A stretch of DNA of 42,288 nt, taken from positions 1 to 42,288 of the forward strand of contig JANQIP010000084.1 of the NCBI GenBank assembly GCA_028282095.1, read 5' to 3'. Position numbers and translations under genes: made by a program. Below are positions 1-8,900 of this stretch, piece by piece (position 1 is the stretch's first letter; each line of letters starts with the position of its first letter). The DNA is from Xanthobacteraceae bacterium. GTDB taxonomy: Bacteria; Pseudomonadota; Alphaproteobacteria; Rhizobiales; Xanthobacteraceae. The notes beneath the pieces were generated by a model. It was not told the origin of the DNA. It did not search any database and was given only the letters and a program-made list of their open reading frames with translations.

Positions 1-209
1 CTATCACCTCCCCCTGAAAGGGGGAGGTCGGCGAGCGGCGCAGGCAAGCTTGCGCAGCCTGCGCAGGCTTGGCTGCGTGCTCGCCGGGAGGGGGTCCACA
101 GGACGGCCTCTGTTGCGGATGGAGTTGCCCCCTCCCCAACCCTCCCCCACTCAAAACGGAGCCGAACACGGGAACACCCGTGTTCGGCGCGGGGGAGGGA
201 GTAAGGCCC
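1..209 (-). repeat. Family B dispersed GC-rich repeat, copy 1
   Basis: Non-coding stretch built of hairpin modules. One is a CCTCCCCCT/AGGGGGAGG stem at 7-29. Another is a palindromic block around 39-69 that matches, inverted, 9475-9505. A third is a perfect-looking stem-loop at 162-187 whose core is CGGGAACACCCG. A C-rich run at 128-149 would be a four-tract G-quadruplex motif on the minus strand. Related copies lie at about 9450-9616 and 42188-42288 in the opposite orientation; this copy lacks the second hairpin that those carry. No protein in it looks real. It may continue to the left of the window. Confidence 0.75.
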
Positions 210-280
210 TCAAGCCACAGCATGGTTAATCACCGAACTAATCAGCCGGAAATAGTATGAGTTCCGTCTTTTGTTTGATC

Positions 281-323
281 GCATAATCTTGTCCGAAAAG
301 TCTGCAACTTTTCGGAATCATGC
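281..323 (-). repeat. Family A palindromic repeat, copy 1
   Basis: Imperfect palindrome of about 45 bp, consensus GCATGATCCCGAAAAGT, a short centre, then ACTTTTCGGACAAGATCATGC. This copy reads as the reverse complement and lies immediately past the stop of the DUF883 gene, so it could form the 3' end of that transcript. The opposing arms CCGAAAAGT/ACTTTTCGG are clear. Confidence 0.8.
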
Positions 324-324
324 T

Positions 325-651
325 TTAGCGCCGCCACAACGCTCCGACGAGGAATCCGAGCCCGACGGCGAAGGCAATCGTCGTCAAGGGGCGCTTCTGG
401 ATGTTCTCCTCAAGCGCCGCGCCGACATTGTCGGCAGCGTCCGACGCGATGCTCCGTCCGCGATCGCCGATGTCGGAAACGGTCTGTTCCATCTCGCGCA
501 TGCGCTTCTTGGCTTCGTCGAGCGCTTGGTCGCTCGTCGCGCTGAGCAGCGTCGACATCTGACCGGCCAGGCGCTTCACGTCCTCGCGCAGGGTCTGCAG
601 GTCCTTAAGGATGTCGTCGGCACTTGCCTTCTGTTCATCTGCGGCATTCAT
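325..651 (-). CDS. DUF883 (ElaB/YqjD-like) membrane-anchored protein
   Basis: Protein of 108 residues, a normal size for the DUF883 family. Residues 1-80 form a charged, heptad-like helix starting at ADDILKDLQTLREDVKRL, with a second amphipathic stretch rich in Ala, Asp and Glu. The C terminus (about residues 86-105) is a single hydrophobic segment ending in a WRR tail, the usual inner-membrane anchor of this family. ElaB/YqjD proteins of Escherichia coli are tail-anchored and associate with ribosomes in stationary phase; whether this one does so is unknown. The ATG has GGAG about 7 bases upstream, which supports the start. The gene stands alone between repeats, with no operon partner. Confidence 0.85.
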   Translation of the reverse strand: MNAADEQKASADDILKDLQTLREDVKRLAGQMSTLLSATSDQALDEAKKRMREMEQTVSDIGDRGRSIASDAADNVGAALEENIQKRPLTTIAFAVGLGFLVGALWRR

Positions 652-756
652 CGAGGTGCTCCAAATCGCTCATCGCACGAAGTCGTTGCATAACGCGACG
701 CCGCGCAAAAAGTTCAAGGACGAACGCGCCGATTGCATGCGTAGCGCCGGCATCAA

Positions 757-801
757 GCATGTTCCCGAAAGGTCAGCCGACTTTTCGGACGAGATCGCGC
801 G
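757..801 (+). repeat. Family A palindromic repeat, copy 2
   Basis: Diverged copy in plus orientation (GCATGTTCCCGAAAGG then CTTTTCGGACGAGATCGCGC). It is followed by the A-rich linker typical of the family (GCAAACAAGAGAA) and a weakly kept second arm to about 845. It lies in the spacer between the DUF883 gene and the end of copA. Confidence 0.7.
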
Positions 802-941
802 GCAAACAAGAGAATGCCGAAAACATGAGAATAGAACGTGACTGATCTGGCCGACGACGTCATATGGTTTCCAAATGATCGCCTGGTTTAGGCACGGTAA
901 CCTTGTTTTCTTTTATTGCGGAAGGTCGCGTGGCAAAGCGA

Positions 942-3263
942 TCATTCCGCCGGGACCTTGGCTCCGTGCTGGATTTCGAATGAGCCGCGCTCTGGGAGGC
1001 TGCCGCCGATCTCGGAAAAACTCGGACGCCAGCGCTTGAGCCATAGGGAGTTCAGCACGACGGACACCGAAGACATGGCCATCGCCGCACCTGCAAAGGT
1101 CGGCGTGAGCAGGCCCGCCGCGGCGAGCGGAATACCGACCACATTGTAGATGAAGGCCCAGAACAGGTTCTGCCTGATCTTGCGCACGGTTCGCCGGGCA
1201 ATGTCGATGGCCGCGGAGACCAGCCGCGGATCGGAGCGCATCAGCGTGACGCCCGCGGCCTCGACGGCGACGTCGGTGCCGCTGCCGAGCGCGATCCCGA
1301 CATCGGCGGCGGCAAGGGCCGGGGCATCATTGATGCCGTCGCCGACCATCGCGACCTTCCGGCCCGCGGCCCTCAGTGCCGTGACCGTGGCCTCCTTGTC
1401 GGCCGGCTTCACCGAGGCACGGAAGCTCGCAATGCCGAGCTTGTCGGCAACGGCCTTGGCGACCGCCGCGATATCGCCGGTCAGCATCTCCGCCCGCACG
1501 CCTTGTGCCGACAGCAACTCGATCGCCTGCGGTGCTTCCCGGCGGATCGGGTCGGCGATGCCGAGCACGCCGAGGGCGCGTCCGTCGGCGGCGACGACCA
1601 CGGCCGTGCGCGCCATGTGCTCGATGCGCGCGAGCGCCGGCTCGGCTTCGGCCAGGTCGATGCCGAGCTCGTGCATCAATTCCCGGCTGCCGATCGCGAG
1701 CTTGCGACCTTCCACGATCCCGGTGACGCCGCGGCCGATCTGCGCCTGCACGTTCTCGGCTGCGGGCAGGTCGATGCCCGACACCGCGGCGACGACGGCT
1801 TTGGCGAGCGGATGCTCGCTGCCCTTCTGCACGGCGCCGGCAAGGCGCAGCAGGTCGTCGCGCTCGATCCCGGGCAGGCACACGACGTCGACCAGCGCCG
1901 GCCGTCCTTCAGTGAGCGTTCCGGTCTTGTCCAGCACCACCGTGTCGACGACTGCGGCGTGTTCGAGCGCCTCGATATCCTTGACGAGAATGCCGGCGCG
2001 TGCCGCAGCGCCGGTGCCGGTGACGAGCGCCGCCGGGGTCGCGAGCCCCAGCGCGCAGGGACAGGCGATGACGAGCACCGACACGGCCGCGATCAGCGCC
2101 TGCTCGAAGCCATGGCCGGTCAGGAGCCAAACCGCCAGCGCGCCGAAGGCGATCAGTGTCACGGTCGGCACGAACACGGCGGAAACGCGGTCGACCAGGC
2201 GCTGCACCGGCGCCTTGCCGGTTTGCGCGTTCTCCACCATGCGGATGATGCGCGCGAGCGTTGTGTCCTCGCCCACGGCAAGGGCTTCGACGACCAGGCG
2301 GCCGGCGCCGTTGAGCGAGCCTGCCGTCACCCGGTCGCCCTCGCGTTTGACGACCGGCAGGCTCTCGCCGGTCACCAGCGACTCGTCGGCCTCGCTCTCG
2401 CCGGCGACAATCGTTCCATCGACCGGGACGCGCTCGCCCGGCTTGATCACGATGCGGTCGCCCGCACTCACCTCTTCGATCCCGACCTCGATCTCGCGGC
2501 CATCGCGCAGGACGACGGCCCGTTCCGGCCTGAGCTGCATGAGCGCACGAATGGCCGCCGTGGTGCCGCGCTTGGCGCGCCCCTCCAGCCATTTGCCGAA
2601 CATCACGAAGGTGATGACCGCGGCGGCGCCCTCAAAGTAAAGATGCCCGATCGAATCGGCGCCGCGCGTTACCACCATATAGGCGCTGAAAGCATAGGCC
2701 GCCGTGGTGCCGAGCGCGACCAGCAGGTCCATATTGCCGGAATAGGCACGCAGCGCCTTGAAGGCCGCCTGATAGAAACGCGCCCCGACCACGAACTGGA
2801 CCGGCGTTGCCAGCGCAAACTGAAGCCATGGATTGGGATGAAGGTCCACGCCGAACGGCATCGCGAGCATCGGCAACACAAGCGGCGCGGTGAGCGCAGC
2901 CGATACAAGAAGCAGCACAAGCTGATTTCGTTCAGCCGCGACACGCTCGGCCTCCTGTGCCTGGTCCTTGCGGCGGCGGTCCGCTGACGAGGACTGGCGC
3001 GGCTCGGCCCGGAAACCGATTCGCGCCACCGCCGCCGATAATTCCGCCGGTGTAACGGCCGGGGACTGCAGCGCGACATCGGCGCGTTCGAGCGCGAGAT
3101 TGACGTTCGCCTGCGCCACGCCCGGCACCTGCTTCAAGGCCGTTTCGACCCGCGTGGCACAGGCGGCGCAGGTCATGCCGCCAATGTCGAGCACGACGTG
3201 GGACGGTGGCGCAACCGCTTCAGCCGGATGCTCCTCGGCTCTGGTCGCGAGGGTAACGGACAT
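942..3263 (-). CDS. copA: Cu+-exporting P1B-type ATPase (CopA family)
   Basis: Protein of 773 residues that pumps monovalent copper (or silver) out of the cytoplasm using ATP. Order seen: one N-terminal heavy-metal domain with GMTCAAC (Cys32, Cys35); membrane helices; the TGES actuator loop; the metal-channel motif C401-P-C403; the phosphorylation motif DKTGT (Asp445); SEHPLAKAV, the HP motif of the nucleotide domain; MLTGD; and GDGINDAPAL before the last membrane pair. This set defines P1B-1 copper ATPases. The reading frame runs open much further upstream, but those residues are not P-ATPase-like. The ATG at 3263, with AAAGGCGA upstream and a family A repeat behind it, is the better start. 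The neighbouring Ni/Co exporter suggests a metal-efflux neighbourhood. No copper-sensor gene is visible. Confidence 0.93.
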   Translation of the reverse strand: MSVTLATRAEEHPAEAVAPPSHVVLDIGGMTCAACATRVETALKQVPGVAQANVNLALERADVALQSPAVTPAELSAAVARIGFRAEPRQSSSADRRRKDQAQEAERVAAERNQLVLLLVSAALTAPLVLPMLAMPFGVDLHPNPWLQFALATPVQFVVGARFYQAAFKALRAYSGNMDLLVALGTTAAYAFSAYMVVTRGADSIGHLYFEGAAAVITFVMFGKWLEGRAKRGTTAAIRALMQLRPERAVVLRDGREIEVGIEEVSAGDRIVIKPGERVPVDGTIVAGESEADESLVTGESLPVVKREGDRVTAGSLNGAGRLVVEALAVGEDTTLARIIRMVENAQTGKAPVQRLVDRVSAVFVPTVTLIAFGALAVWLLTGHGFEQALIAAVSVLVIACPCALGLATPAALVTGTGAAARAGILVKDIEALEHAAVVDTVVLDKTGTLTEGRPALVDVVCLPGIERDDLLRLAGAVQKGSEHPLAKAVVAAVSGIDLPAAENVQAQIGRGVTGIVEGRKLAIGSRELMHELGIDLAEAEPALARIEHMARTAVVVAADGRALGVLGIADPIRREAPQAIELLSAQGVRAEMLTGDIAAVAKAVADKLGIASFRASVKPADKEATVTALRAAGRKVAMVGDGINDAPALAAADVGIALGSGTDVAVEAAGVTLMRSDPRLVSAAIDIARRTVRKIRQNLFWAFIYNVVGIPLAAAGLLTPTFAGAAMAMSSVSVVLNSLWLKRWRPSFSEIGGSLPERGSFEIQHGAKVPAE

Positions 3264-3291
3264 CAGCCTATCGCCTTTGTTTAGATCTGAA

Positions 3292-3390
3292 GCATGATCC
3301 CGAAGAGTTGCAGATATTTCGGACAGGATCACGCGAACAGAGAAAGAGAAATAGAGCGCGATCGATTCAATCTGAATGAACGGCGCTTTA
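3292..3390 (+). repeat. Family A bipartite repeat, copy 3
   Basis: Complete element. A first hairpin at 3292-3334 (CATGATCCCGAAGAGTT, then TTTCGGACAGGATCACGCG) is followed by an A-rich linker (ACAGAGAAAGAGAAATAG). A second hairpin (GAGCGCGATCGATTCAATC, then GGCGCTTTA) ends near 3390. It sits immediately upstream of the copA start codon and so lies in the copA leader. Confidence 0.8.
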
Positions 3391-3505
3391 GAGATGGCGA
3401 TCGCTGGCCGGTCGCGCAACACGGGCGCGGGCGCGAGGACGCTGCTCGTTTTTCCGCTGAAAGCATGCCGCTGGGACGGTATGGCGAGCCCGTCGCGGGT
3501 CGCGA

Positions 3506-4885
3506 TCAGATCATCCGTTCGGTGACCATGTAGCCGGTGAGCAGCGCGAGGCCGAAGCCGAGCACCAGCAGTGCAGCACCGGCCTCGATGCCGCGCATCA
3601 CGAGAACGCCGGTACCGGCGCGATGCATGGTGATCCGCTTGGCGAGACCCTTCGCTCCTAACGCAAAGGTCGCGATCGCCGCAACGGTGATAGCGGTGCC
3701 GAGCCCCATCACGAAGGTCGAAGCAATACCCGCCCAGAACAGTCCTTGCGCCAGCGCAAAGACGAGAACGAGGATGGCGCCCGAGCACGGCCGCAATCCG
3801 ACTGCGATGATCGCCGCGAGGCCTCGCTTCCAACCGCCGGGGCCGGCAAGGTCCTCGGGCATCGGTCCGTGCGAATGGCCGCATGATGTCTCGTCATGCC
3901 GATGGTTGTGATCAGGCGAGGCCGCATGGCCGCAATGATCGTGCGCGTGATCGGCGGCAGCGTGAGTGTGTACCACCGCGTGGCCGCAATGATCGTGCGC
4001 GTGGTCGGCCGTTGCGTGAGCATGAGCCACCGCGTGGCCGGAATGGTCGTGCGAATGATCGGCCGCTGCGTAAGCGTGAGCCACCGCGTGACCGGGATGA
4101 ACGCGCGCGTGGTCGGCGGCAACGTGAGCGTGCTCCGCCGCGTGGCCGCAATGATCGTGCGCGTGGTCGGCCGCCGCGTGAGCGTGAGCCACCGCGGGGC
4201 CGGAATGAACGTGCGCGTGGTCGGCGGCAGCGTGAGCGTGCTCCGCCGCGCCGGTATGCGCATGATGGTGATCGCTATGCGTGTGATGGTGATTGTGGCC
4301 GGCGGGCCGGCGCGTCCACCATTCATGCACAGCGCGAATCAGCGCTTTGCCCTTGACCCAGGTCAGCCGCGCGCCGATCAGCGCAATCAGCGCATAGCTT
4401 ACCGTCTCGACCACTCGGACGGTCTGGTTCATCTCCCTCGCCGTCGCATTAAGGGCAGCCGCGGCGATGCCGACGACCACCACCGCGACCAGCGCCTGCA
4501 GCAGCGAAGAGGCGAAGGACAGTGTGATGCCGCGCCGCCAGGTCTCCTCATTGGCGAGCAAATAGGAGGAAATGACCGCCTTGCCGTGTCCGGGACCGGC
4601 GGCGTGGAATACGCCATAGAGGAAGGACACGCCGAGCAGGCCCCACACTGCGGTGCCTTCAACCTTCGCGGCGCGAATGAGGCCCGAGAGCGCGCGGTAG
4701 AATTCGGACTGTTTGGCGAGCACCCAGCCGACGATTCCACCGAACTCGGCCGGTGGCGGCGGCGAAGGGCGCCCCAATGCAAATGGCGATGTCTGCGCAA
4801 GGGCTGCGTCGCAGGCACAAGCAACGGCAATGATCGCAAGAACCGCGGCTGCGATCGCGGGCACGTCCCGATGCGTTACGGGCAT
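3506..4885 (-). CDS. Nickel/cobalt efflux permease, NicO/RcnA/NreB type, with His-rich tandem repeats
   Basis: Predicted inner-membrane exporter of 459 residues. It has an N-terminal signal-like or membrane segment (about 8-30) ending in a Pro-rich stretch. A membrane block follows with FHAAGPGHGKAV, the characteristic His-rich helix motif of NicO-family Ni2+/Co2+ transporters. A cytosolic-loop-sized insert very rich in His comes next, then a C-terminal membrane block (GLRPCSGAIL onward) ending in TGYMVTERMI. The insert holds six tandem 18-residue units of the form AHAHAAADHAHDHCGHAV and is much longer than the His loop of E. coli RcnA. The gene begins at ATG 4885, inside the end of the DUF1007 gene (10-bp overlap), so the two are translationally linked. 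Substrate choice between Ni and Co cannot be read from sequence. The gene is also annotated in relatives as HupE/NreB-like or as an uncharacterised nickel transporter. Confidence 0.85.
   Translation of the reverse strand: MPVTHRDVPAIAAAVLAIIAVACACDAALAQTSPFALGRPSPPPPAEFGGIVGWVLAKQSEFYRALSGLIRAAKVEGTAVWGLLGVSFLYGVFHAAGPGHGKAVISSYLLANEETWRRGITLSFASSLLQALVAVVVVGIAAAALNATAREMNQTVRVVETVSYALIALIGARLTWVKGKALIRAVHEWWTRRPAGHNHHHTHSDHHHAHTGAAEHAHAAADHAHVHSGPAVAHAHAAADHAHDHCGHAAEHAHVAADHARVHPGHAVAHAYAAADHSHDHSGHAVAHAHATADHAHDHCGHAVVHTHAAADHAHDHCGHAASPDHNHRHDETSCGHSHGPMPEDLAGPGGWKRGLAAIIAVGLRPCSGAILVLVFALAQGLFWAGIASTFVMGLGTAITVAAIATFALGAKGLAKRITMHRAGTGVLVMRGIEAGAALLVLGFGLALLTGYMVTERMI
3926..4249 (-). repeat. 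Six-unit 54-bp in-frame tandem repeat (His-rich)
   Basis: Six consecutive units of exactly 54 bp encode 18-residue His-rich blocks inside the Ni/Co exporter. Units differ mainly at a few positions (HCGH, HSGP, HPGH and HSGH variants), and alternating units look more alike than neighbours. Four of the six blocks carry a DHCGH or DHSGH core. The array is imperfect and fully coding, so it is a minisatellite-type repeat and not an array of spacers. Confidence 0.9.
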
Positions 4886-5544
4886 TTCACCGAGACTTTG
4901 TTGGCGAACATGGCGCCGAAATTTTCTGCATCGGCCGTGGCGAAAAACTCCTCGCCGAGATTTCGGATCTCGGCGGCCAGCTCGGCCTGGGTGGGCTTGT
5001 CGAGCGCGAACTGGCAATTGGACGGTGCGTTCGTCAGCACCAGCGGCTTGTCCTCGGCAAAACTGAAATCGACGAAATAGGTCGGATCGTACACTTCGAG
5101 ATCGGCTGTACGCATTTTTGCCGGCGCCTTGAGCGGCAAGGTGAAATGCAGAGACAGTAGCGAATCCTTGTATTCGGCCCAGTAATTGACCGGCTCGGAA
5201 AAGGCGATGGACTTGCCGTCCAGCTTGGCGAAGGTGAAATAGTCGAACTCCTTCAGCCCTATGACGTTCTCCGCCGCGAGGGGTGCCAGTTCCTCGCGCG
5301 TGAACACGCCCCGCTGCTTTGATTCGAGTCCTTGCGTCGCAAAGGCCGAATACATGTCGTCGAAGGTCCAAACGTGCCGAACACCGATCACCATACCATT
5401 CGGCGCATAGATGAGTTCGCTCTTCATGCTGACCCAGACATGCGGATGTGCGGCTGCCGGAGACGAGCTGATGGTCGTTGCGGCGGCCATAAGGGCCGCT
5501 ATGGCAAGGAGGCTACGCAACATTGAGTTCGTGCGTCTGGCCAC
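4876..5544 (-). CDS. DUF1007 family periplasmic protein
   Basis: Protein of 222 residues with an N-terminal signal peptide (hydrophobic LLAIAALMAAATTI, Ala-rich cleavage region ending SSPAAAHPH). Mature DUF1007 proteins begin with an AHPHVW motif, seen here, followed by the family's conserved beta-rich body (WTFDDMYSAF, FDYFTFAKLDG, FVDFSFAEDKPL). DUF1007 genes are known to pair with, or be fused to, NicO-type Ni/Co exporters. Here the stop codon overlaps the exporter start by 10 bp, so co-translation is likely. The His near the mature N terminus could bind metal, but its function is not established. A second in-frame Met (residue 8) could be the true start without changing the signal peptide. 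Confidence 0.88.
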   Translation of the reverse strand: MARRTNSMLRSLLAIAALMAAATTISSSPAAAHPHVWVSMKSELIYAPNGMVIGVRHVWTFDDMYSAFATQGLESKQRGVFTREELAPLAAENVIGLKEFDYFTFAKLDGKSIAFSEPVNYWAEYKDSLLSLHFTLPLKAPAKMRTADLEVYDPTYFVDFSFAEDKPLVLTNAPSNCQFALDKPTQAELAAEIRNLGEEFFATADAENFGAMFANKVSVKCP

Positions 5545-5974
5545 GTCCGGTTCCCCCCAAGGTCATGCACCCGGTCCGAACACCCGGCGCGCCGAATCCA
5601 AGATAGCTGCTTGTGGGGCGGAACGAAGGCGCGCAGCCTACCCCATTGGGTTTCATCGTATATTCATTGGATTTACGGCCGGTTGCGTTGCCGTCTTGCC
5701 GCAGTCAGGGCAACCGCCGGGCTGGGATGCTCATCCGGCAGCCCGATCACACTTTGGTTGAGTTAATACAATCTTAAAGTGTGATATTGGGCCGACATTG
5801 ATTCCAACCGCGGGGCTTTCCGGATGCCGCGGCGGCAACGGTCGGCGCGTGCCGCTTGTCATCCTCATTAGGTGTCGACGCGCAGCTACGCTGCGCTCCT
5901 CACCATGAGCGCGAGGAAGGTTTGGCAACTCTTCGGGATCATGCTCCCAGTTCCCGAGAAAGCCGTAAACCGCG
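5545..5974. other. Intergenic spacer with AT-rich hairpin and partial repeats
   Basis: No convincing gene. An AT-rich inverted repeat lies at 5746-5784 (ATCACACTTT and AAAGTGTGAT around a 19-base loop). A CTCACCATGAG-type palindromic fragment is at 5864-5916, related to 9184-9200, and a half copy of the family A repeat is at 5924-5946. The promoter for the DUF1007-exporter pair must lie in 5545-5700, but no clear -35/-10 pair can be picked by eye. Confidence 0.6.
5746..5784. other. AT-rich inverted repeat, possible terminator or operator
   Basis: A 10-bp perfect arm pair (ATCACACTTT/AAAGTGTGAT) separated by 19 bases stands out as locally AT-rich in a GC-rich genome. It lies between the start of the DUF1007 operon and the end of polA. 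It lacks a run of T after either arm, so termination is uncertain. It could instead be a regulator site for the metal operon, at about 200 bp upstream of its start. Confidence 0.4.
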
Positions 5975-8900
5975 TCAGTGCGCCTCGTCCCAATTGTTGG
6001 CGGCGCGGGCATCGACATGCAGCGGAACGGACAGCGACACGGCCGGCATCGGCGCGTCCTCCATCACCTTTTTTATTACCGGCAGGGTCGCCTCGACTTC
6101 GGCCTCGGGCAGCTCGAACACCAGTTCGTCATGCACCTGCAGGAGCATCTGCGCCGAGAGCTTCGCCTTGGCGAAGGCTCCCTCCATGCGGATCATGGCG
6201 CGGCGAATGATGTCGGCCGCCGTGCCCTGCAGCCGCGCGTTCACGGCAGCACGTTCGTTGAAGGCACGCAGCGACGGGTTCGATGCCGCGATGTCGGGAT
6301 AATGGCACTTGCGGCCGAACAGCGTGAGGACATAGCCGTTCTTGCGGCAAAACTCCTTGCTCGTCTCCATGAAGTCGCGGATGCCGGGGAAGCGCTCGAA
6401 GTACTTCTTGATGTAGGCGCCGGCCTCCTCGCGCGGGATGCCGAGCTGGTTGGCGAGCCCGAACGCGGAAATGCCGTAGATAATGCCGAAATTGATCGCC
6501 TTGGCGCGCCGGCGCACCTCGCCGGGCATGTTGGCCACCGGCACGCTGAATATTTCCGAAGCCGTCATGGCGTGGATGTCGAGCCCGTCGCTGAACGCGG
6601 CCTTCAGCGGGGCGATGTCGGCGATCTCGGCGAGCAGCCGCAGCTCGATCTGCGAGTAATCGGCGGAGACGAGCTTCATGCCCTCGCCGGCAACAAAGGC
6701 CCGGCGGATCTTCCGCCCCTCCTCGGTGCGGATCGGGATGTTCTGCAGATTGGGCTCGGCCGAGGACAGGCGGCCCGTCGTGGTGGCGGCGAGCGCGTAG
6801 GACGTATGCACGCGCGACGTCGCCGGATTGACATGGGCGGGAAGCTGGTCGGTGTAGGTCGATTTCAGCTTGGTGAGCTGGCGCCATTCGAGGATCTTCA
6901 CCGGCAGCGCATGGCCTTCCTCGGCAAGGTCGTCGAGCACGGAGGCCGAGGTCGACCAGGCGCCGGTCTTGGTCTTCTTGGCGCCGGGCAGCTTGAACTT
7001 GCCGAACAATATGTCGCCGAGCTGCTTGGGGCTGCCGGGATTGAACGGCTCGCCGGCAAGCGCCTGCGCCTCGTGCTCGAGCGCCGCCGCCTTCTGCGCG
7101 AACTCGCCGGTGAGGCGCGACAGCACCGCCCGATCGATCGAAATGCCGCGGCGCTCCATGCGCATGAGCACCGGCACCAGCGGCCGTTCGAGCGTCTCGT
7201 AGACCGTGTTCACATGCTCGGCGACAAGTCGCGACTTGAACAGCCGCCACAGACGCAGTGCGAGATCGGCCCGTTCTGCGCAATAGGGCAGGGCGCGGGC
7301 GACCTCGACCTGTTCGAAGGGAATGAGCGTGCGGCCCTTGCCGACAATCTCGGCGAGCGGGAGCGCCGAATGATGCAGGTGCCGGGTTGCAAGCTCAGCC
7401 AGACCATGCGCGCCGGTGCCGGAGTCGAGCACATAGGACATGAGCTGCACGTCATCGAATGCGATGAGATCGATGTCGTGAGCGGCGAACGCATGCAGGC
7501 TCGTTTTCAGATCGTGACCGATCTTGAGCACGCCTGCATTCTCGAGCAGCGGCTTGAGGCAGGCGAGGGCGTCATTAAGAGGAATCTGACCCGGCATGAG
7601 ACCGCCGCCCGCGAGCAGATCATCCCCGGCGCGATGGCCGAGCGGGATATAGCAGGCCCGGTCGGACGCGAGCGCCAGCGAGATCCCGACGACCTGCGCG
7701 GCCATCGGGTCAGGCGATGCGGTGACGACGTCGAACGCGACAAAGCCCTGATCGCTCGCCGCAGCGATCCATTGCTTGAGGGTCCCGAGGTCGACAACGA
7801 CCTCGTAGCGCGTGCGGTCGATCGCGGTGCGAGCGGCCTCCGCGATCCGCGCCATCGCAAGGTCCCGCGGCGTAAAAACGGCACCGGGTGAGTCAGCCGC
7901 CGCGCCTCCGCCCCGGCGTTTCTGGCCGGCGCCGCGCCGTTCGCCCTTGCCCGGCGTCGCGCCATCGGCCGCCGACACTGGCCCGGCGAGCGGGAGCTCG
8001 CCTTGCCGGGTCGGGCGTGCCATCTCGACCGGCTCCTCGCCGCGGGCGCCATCCTCGCCTGCCTCGGGCGAGATTGACGGCGCCACTTCGCCGGAGCCCG
8101 CGCCCGGGCGCAGTTCGGGGTCGGCTTCGATCTCATTGAGATCGGCGCCGGTTGCTTCGGCGACCCGGCGCGTCAGTGTGGTGAACTCCATCGCCTTGAG
8201 GAAGGCGATGAGTTTTGGCGCATCCGTCCCGTCGAGCTTGAGGTCGCGTAGCGGGCAGGCAAGATCGACATGATCGTCGAGCAGCACCAGCCGCCTTGAC
8301 AGCCTTGCCTGTTCGGCGAAATCGATCAGCGATTGCCGGCGTTTCTCCTGTTTGATCTCTCCGGAGCGCGAAAGCAGTGCTTCAAGGTCGCCATAATCGC
8401 CGATAAGCTGCGCCGCCGTCTTCACGCCGATGCCGGGCACGCCCGGCACGTTGTCGGTCGCGTCTCCGATCAGCGCCTGCACGTCCGGCATCTTCTCCGG
8501 CGGCACGCCGAAGCGCTCGATCACCTCGGCGCGGCCGATGCGCCGCTCATTGCCGGGCATCGGGTCGTACATCACAACGCCGTCGCGCACGAGCTGCATC
8601 AGGTCCTTGTCGCCGGCGACGATGGTGACGTCCGCACCCGCGTCGCGCGCGAGGCGCGCATAGGTCGCGATCAGATCGTCGGCCTCAAAACCCTCCTGCT
8701 CGATCGGAATGAGGCCGAAGGCGCGCACCGCGTCGCGCATCAGCGGGAATTGCGGGACCAGTTCGTCGGGCGGCTCGGGGCGGTGGCCCTTGTAGTCCCC
8801 GTAGATGTCGTTGCGGAAACTCTTGCCGGAATAGTCGAACACCACCGCGAGATGGCTCGGGTGCACCTCGTTCAGGCCCTCGCGCAGGATCTTCCACAGC

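Noticed and set aside
1150..2640. Long plus-strand open frame opposite copA
   Set aside because: It is an antisense shadow produced by high GC content; its Ser/Arg/Ala-rich translation has no domain, while the minus strand encodes an intact P-ATPase.
3264..3884. N-terminal extension of CopA by 207 codons
   Set aside because: The extra residues are Arg/His-rich without P-ATPase or metal-domain features and overlap the exporter gene and a family A repeat; the ATG at 3263 has a ribosome site.
3926..4249. Regular 54-bp units that could be mistaken for a CRISPR array
   Set aside because: Units are contiguous with no unique spacers, and they encode a continuous His-rich protein segment in the exporter frame.
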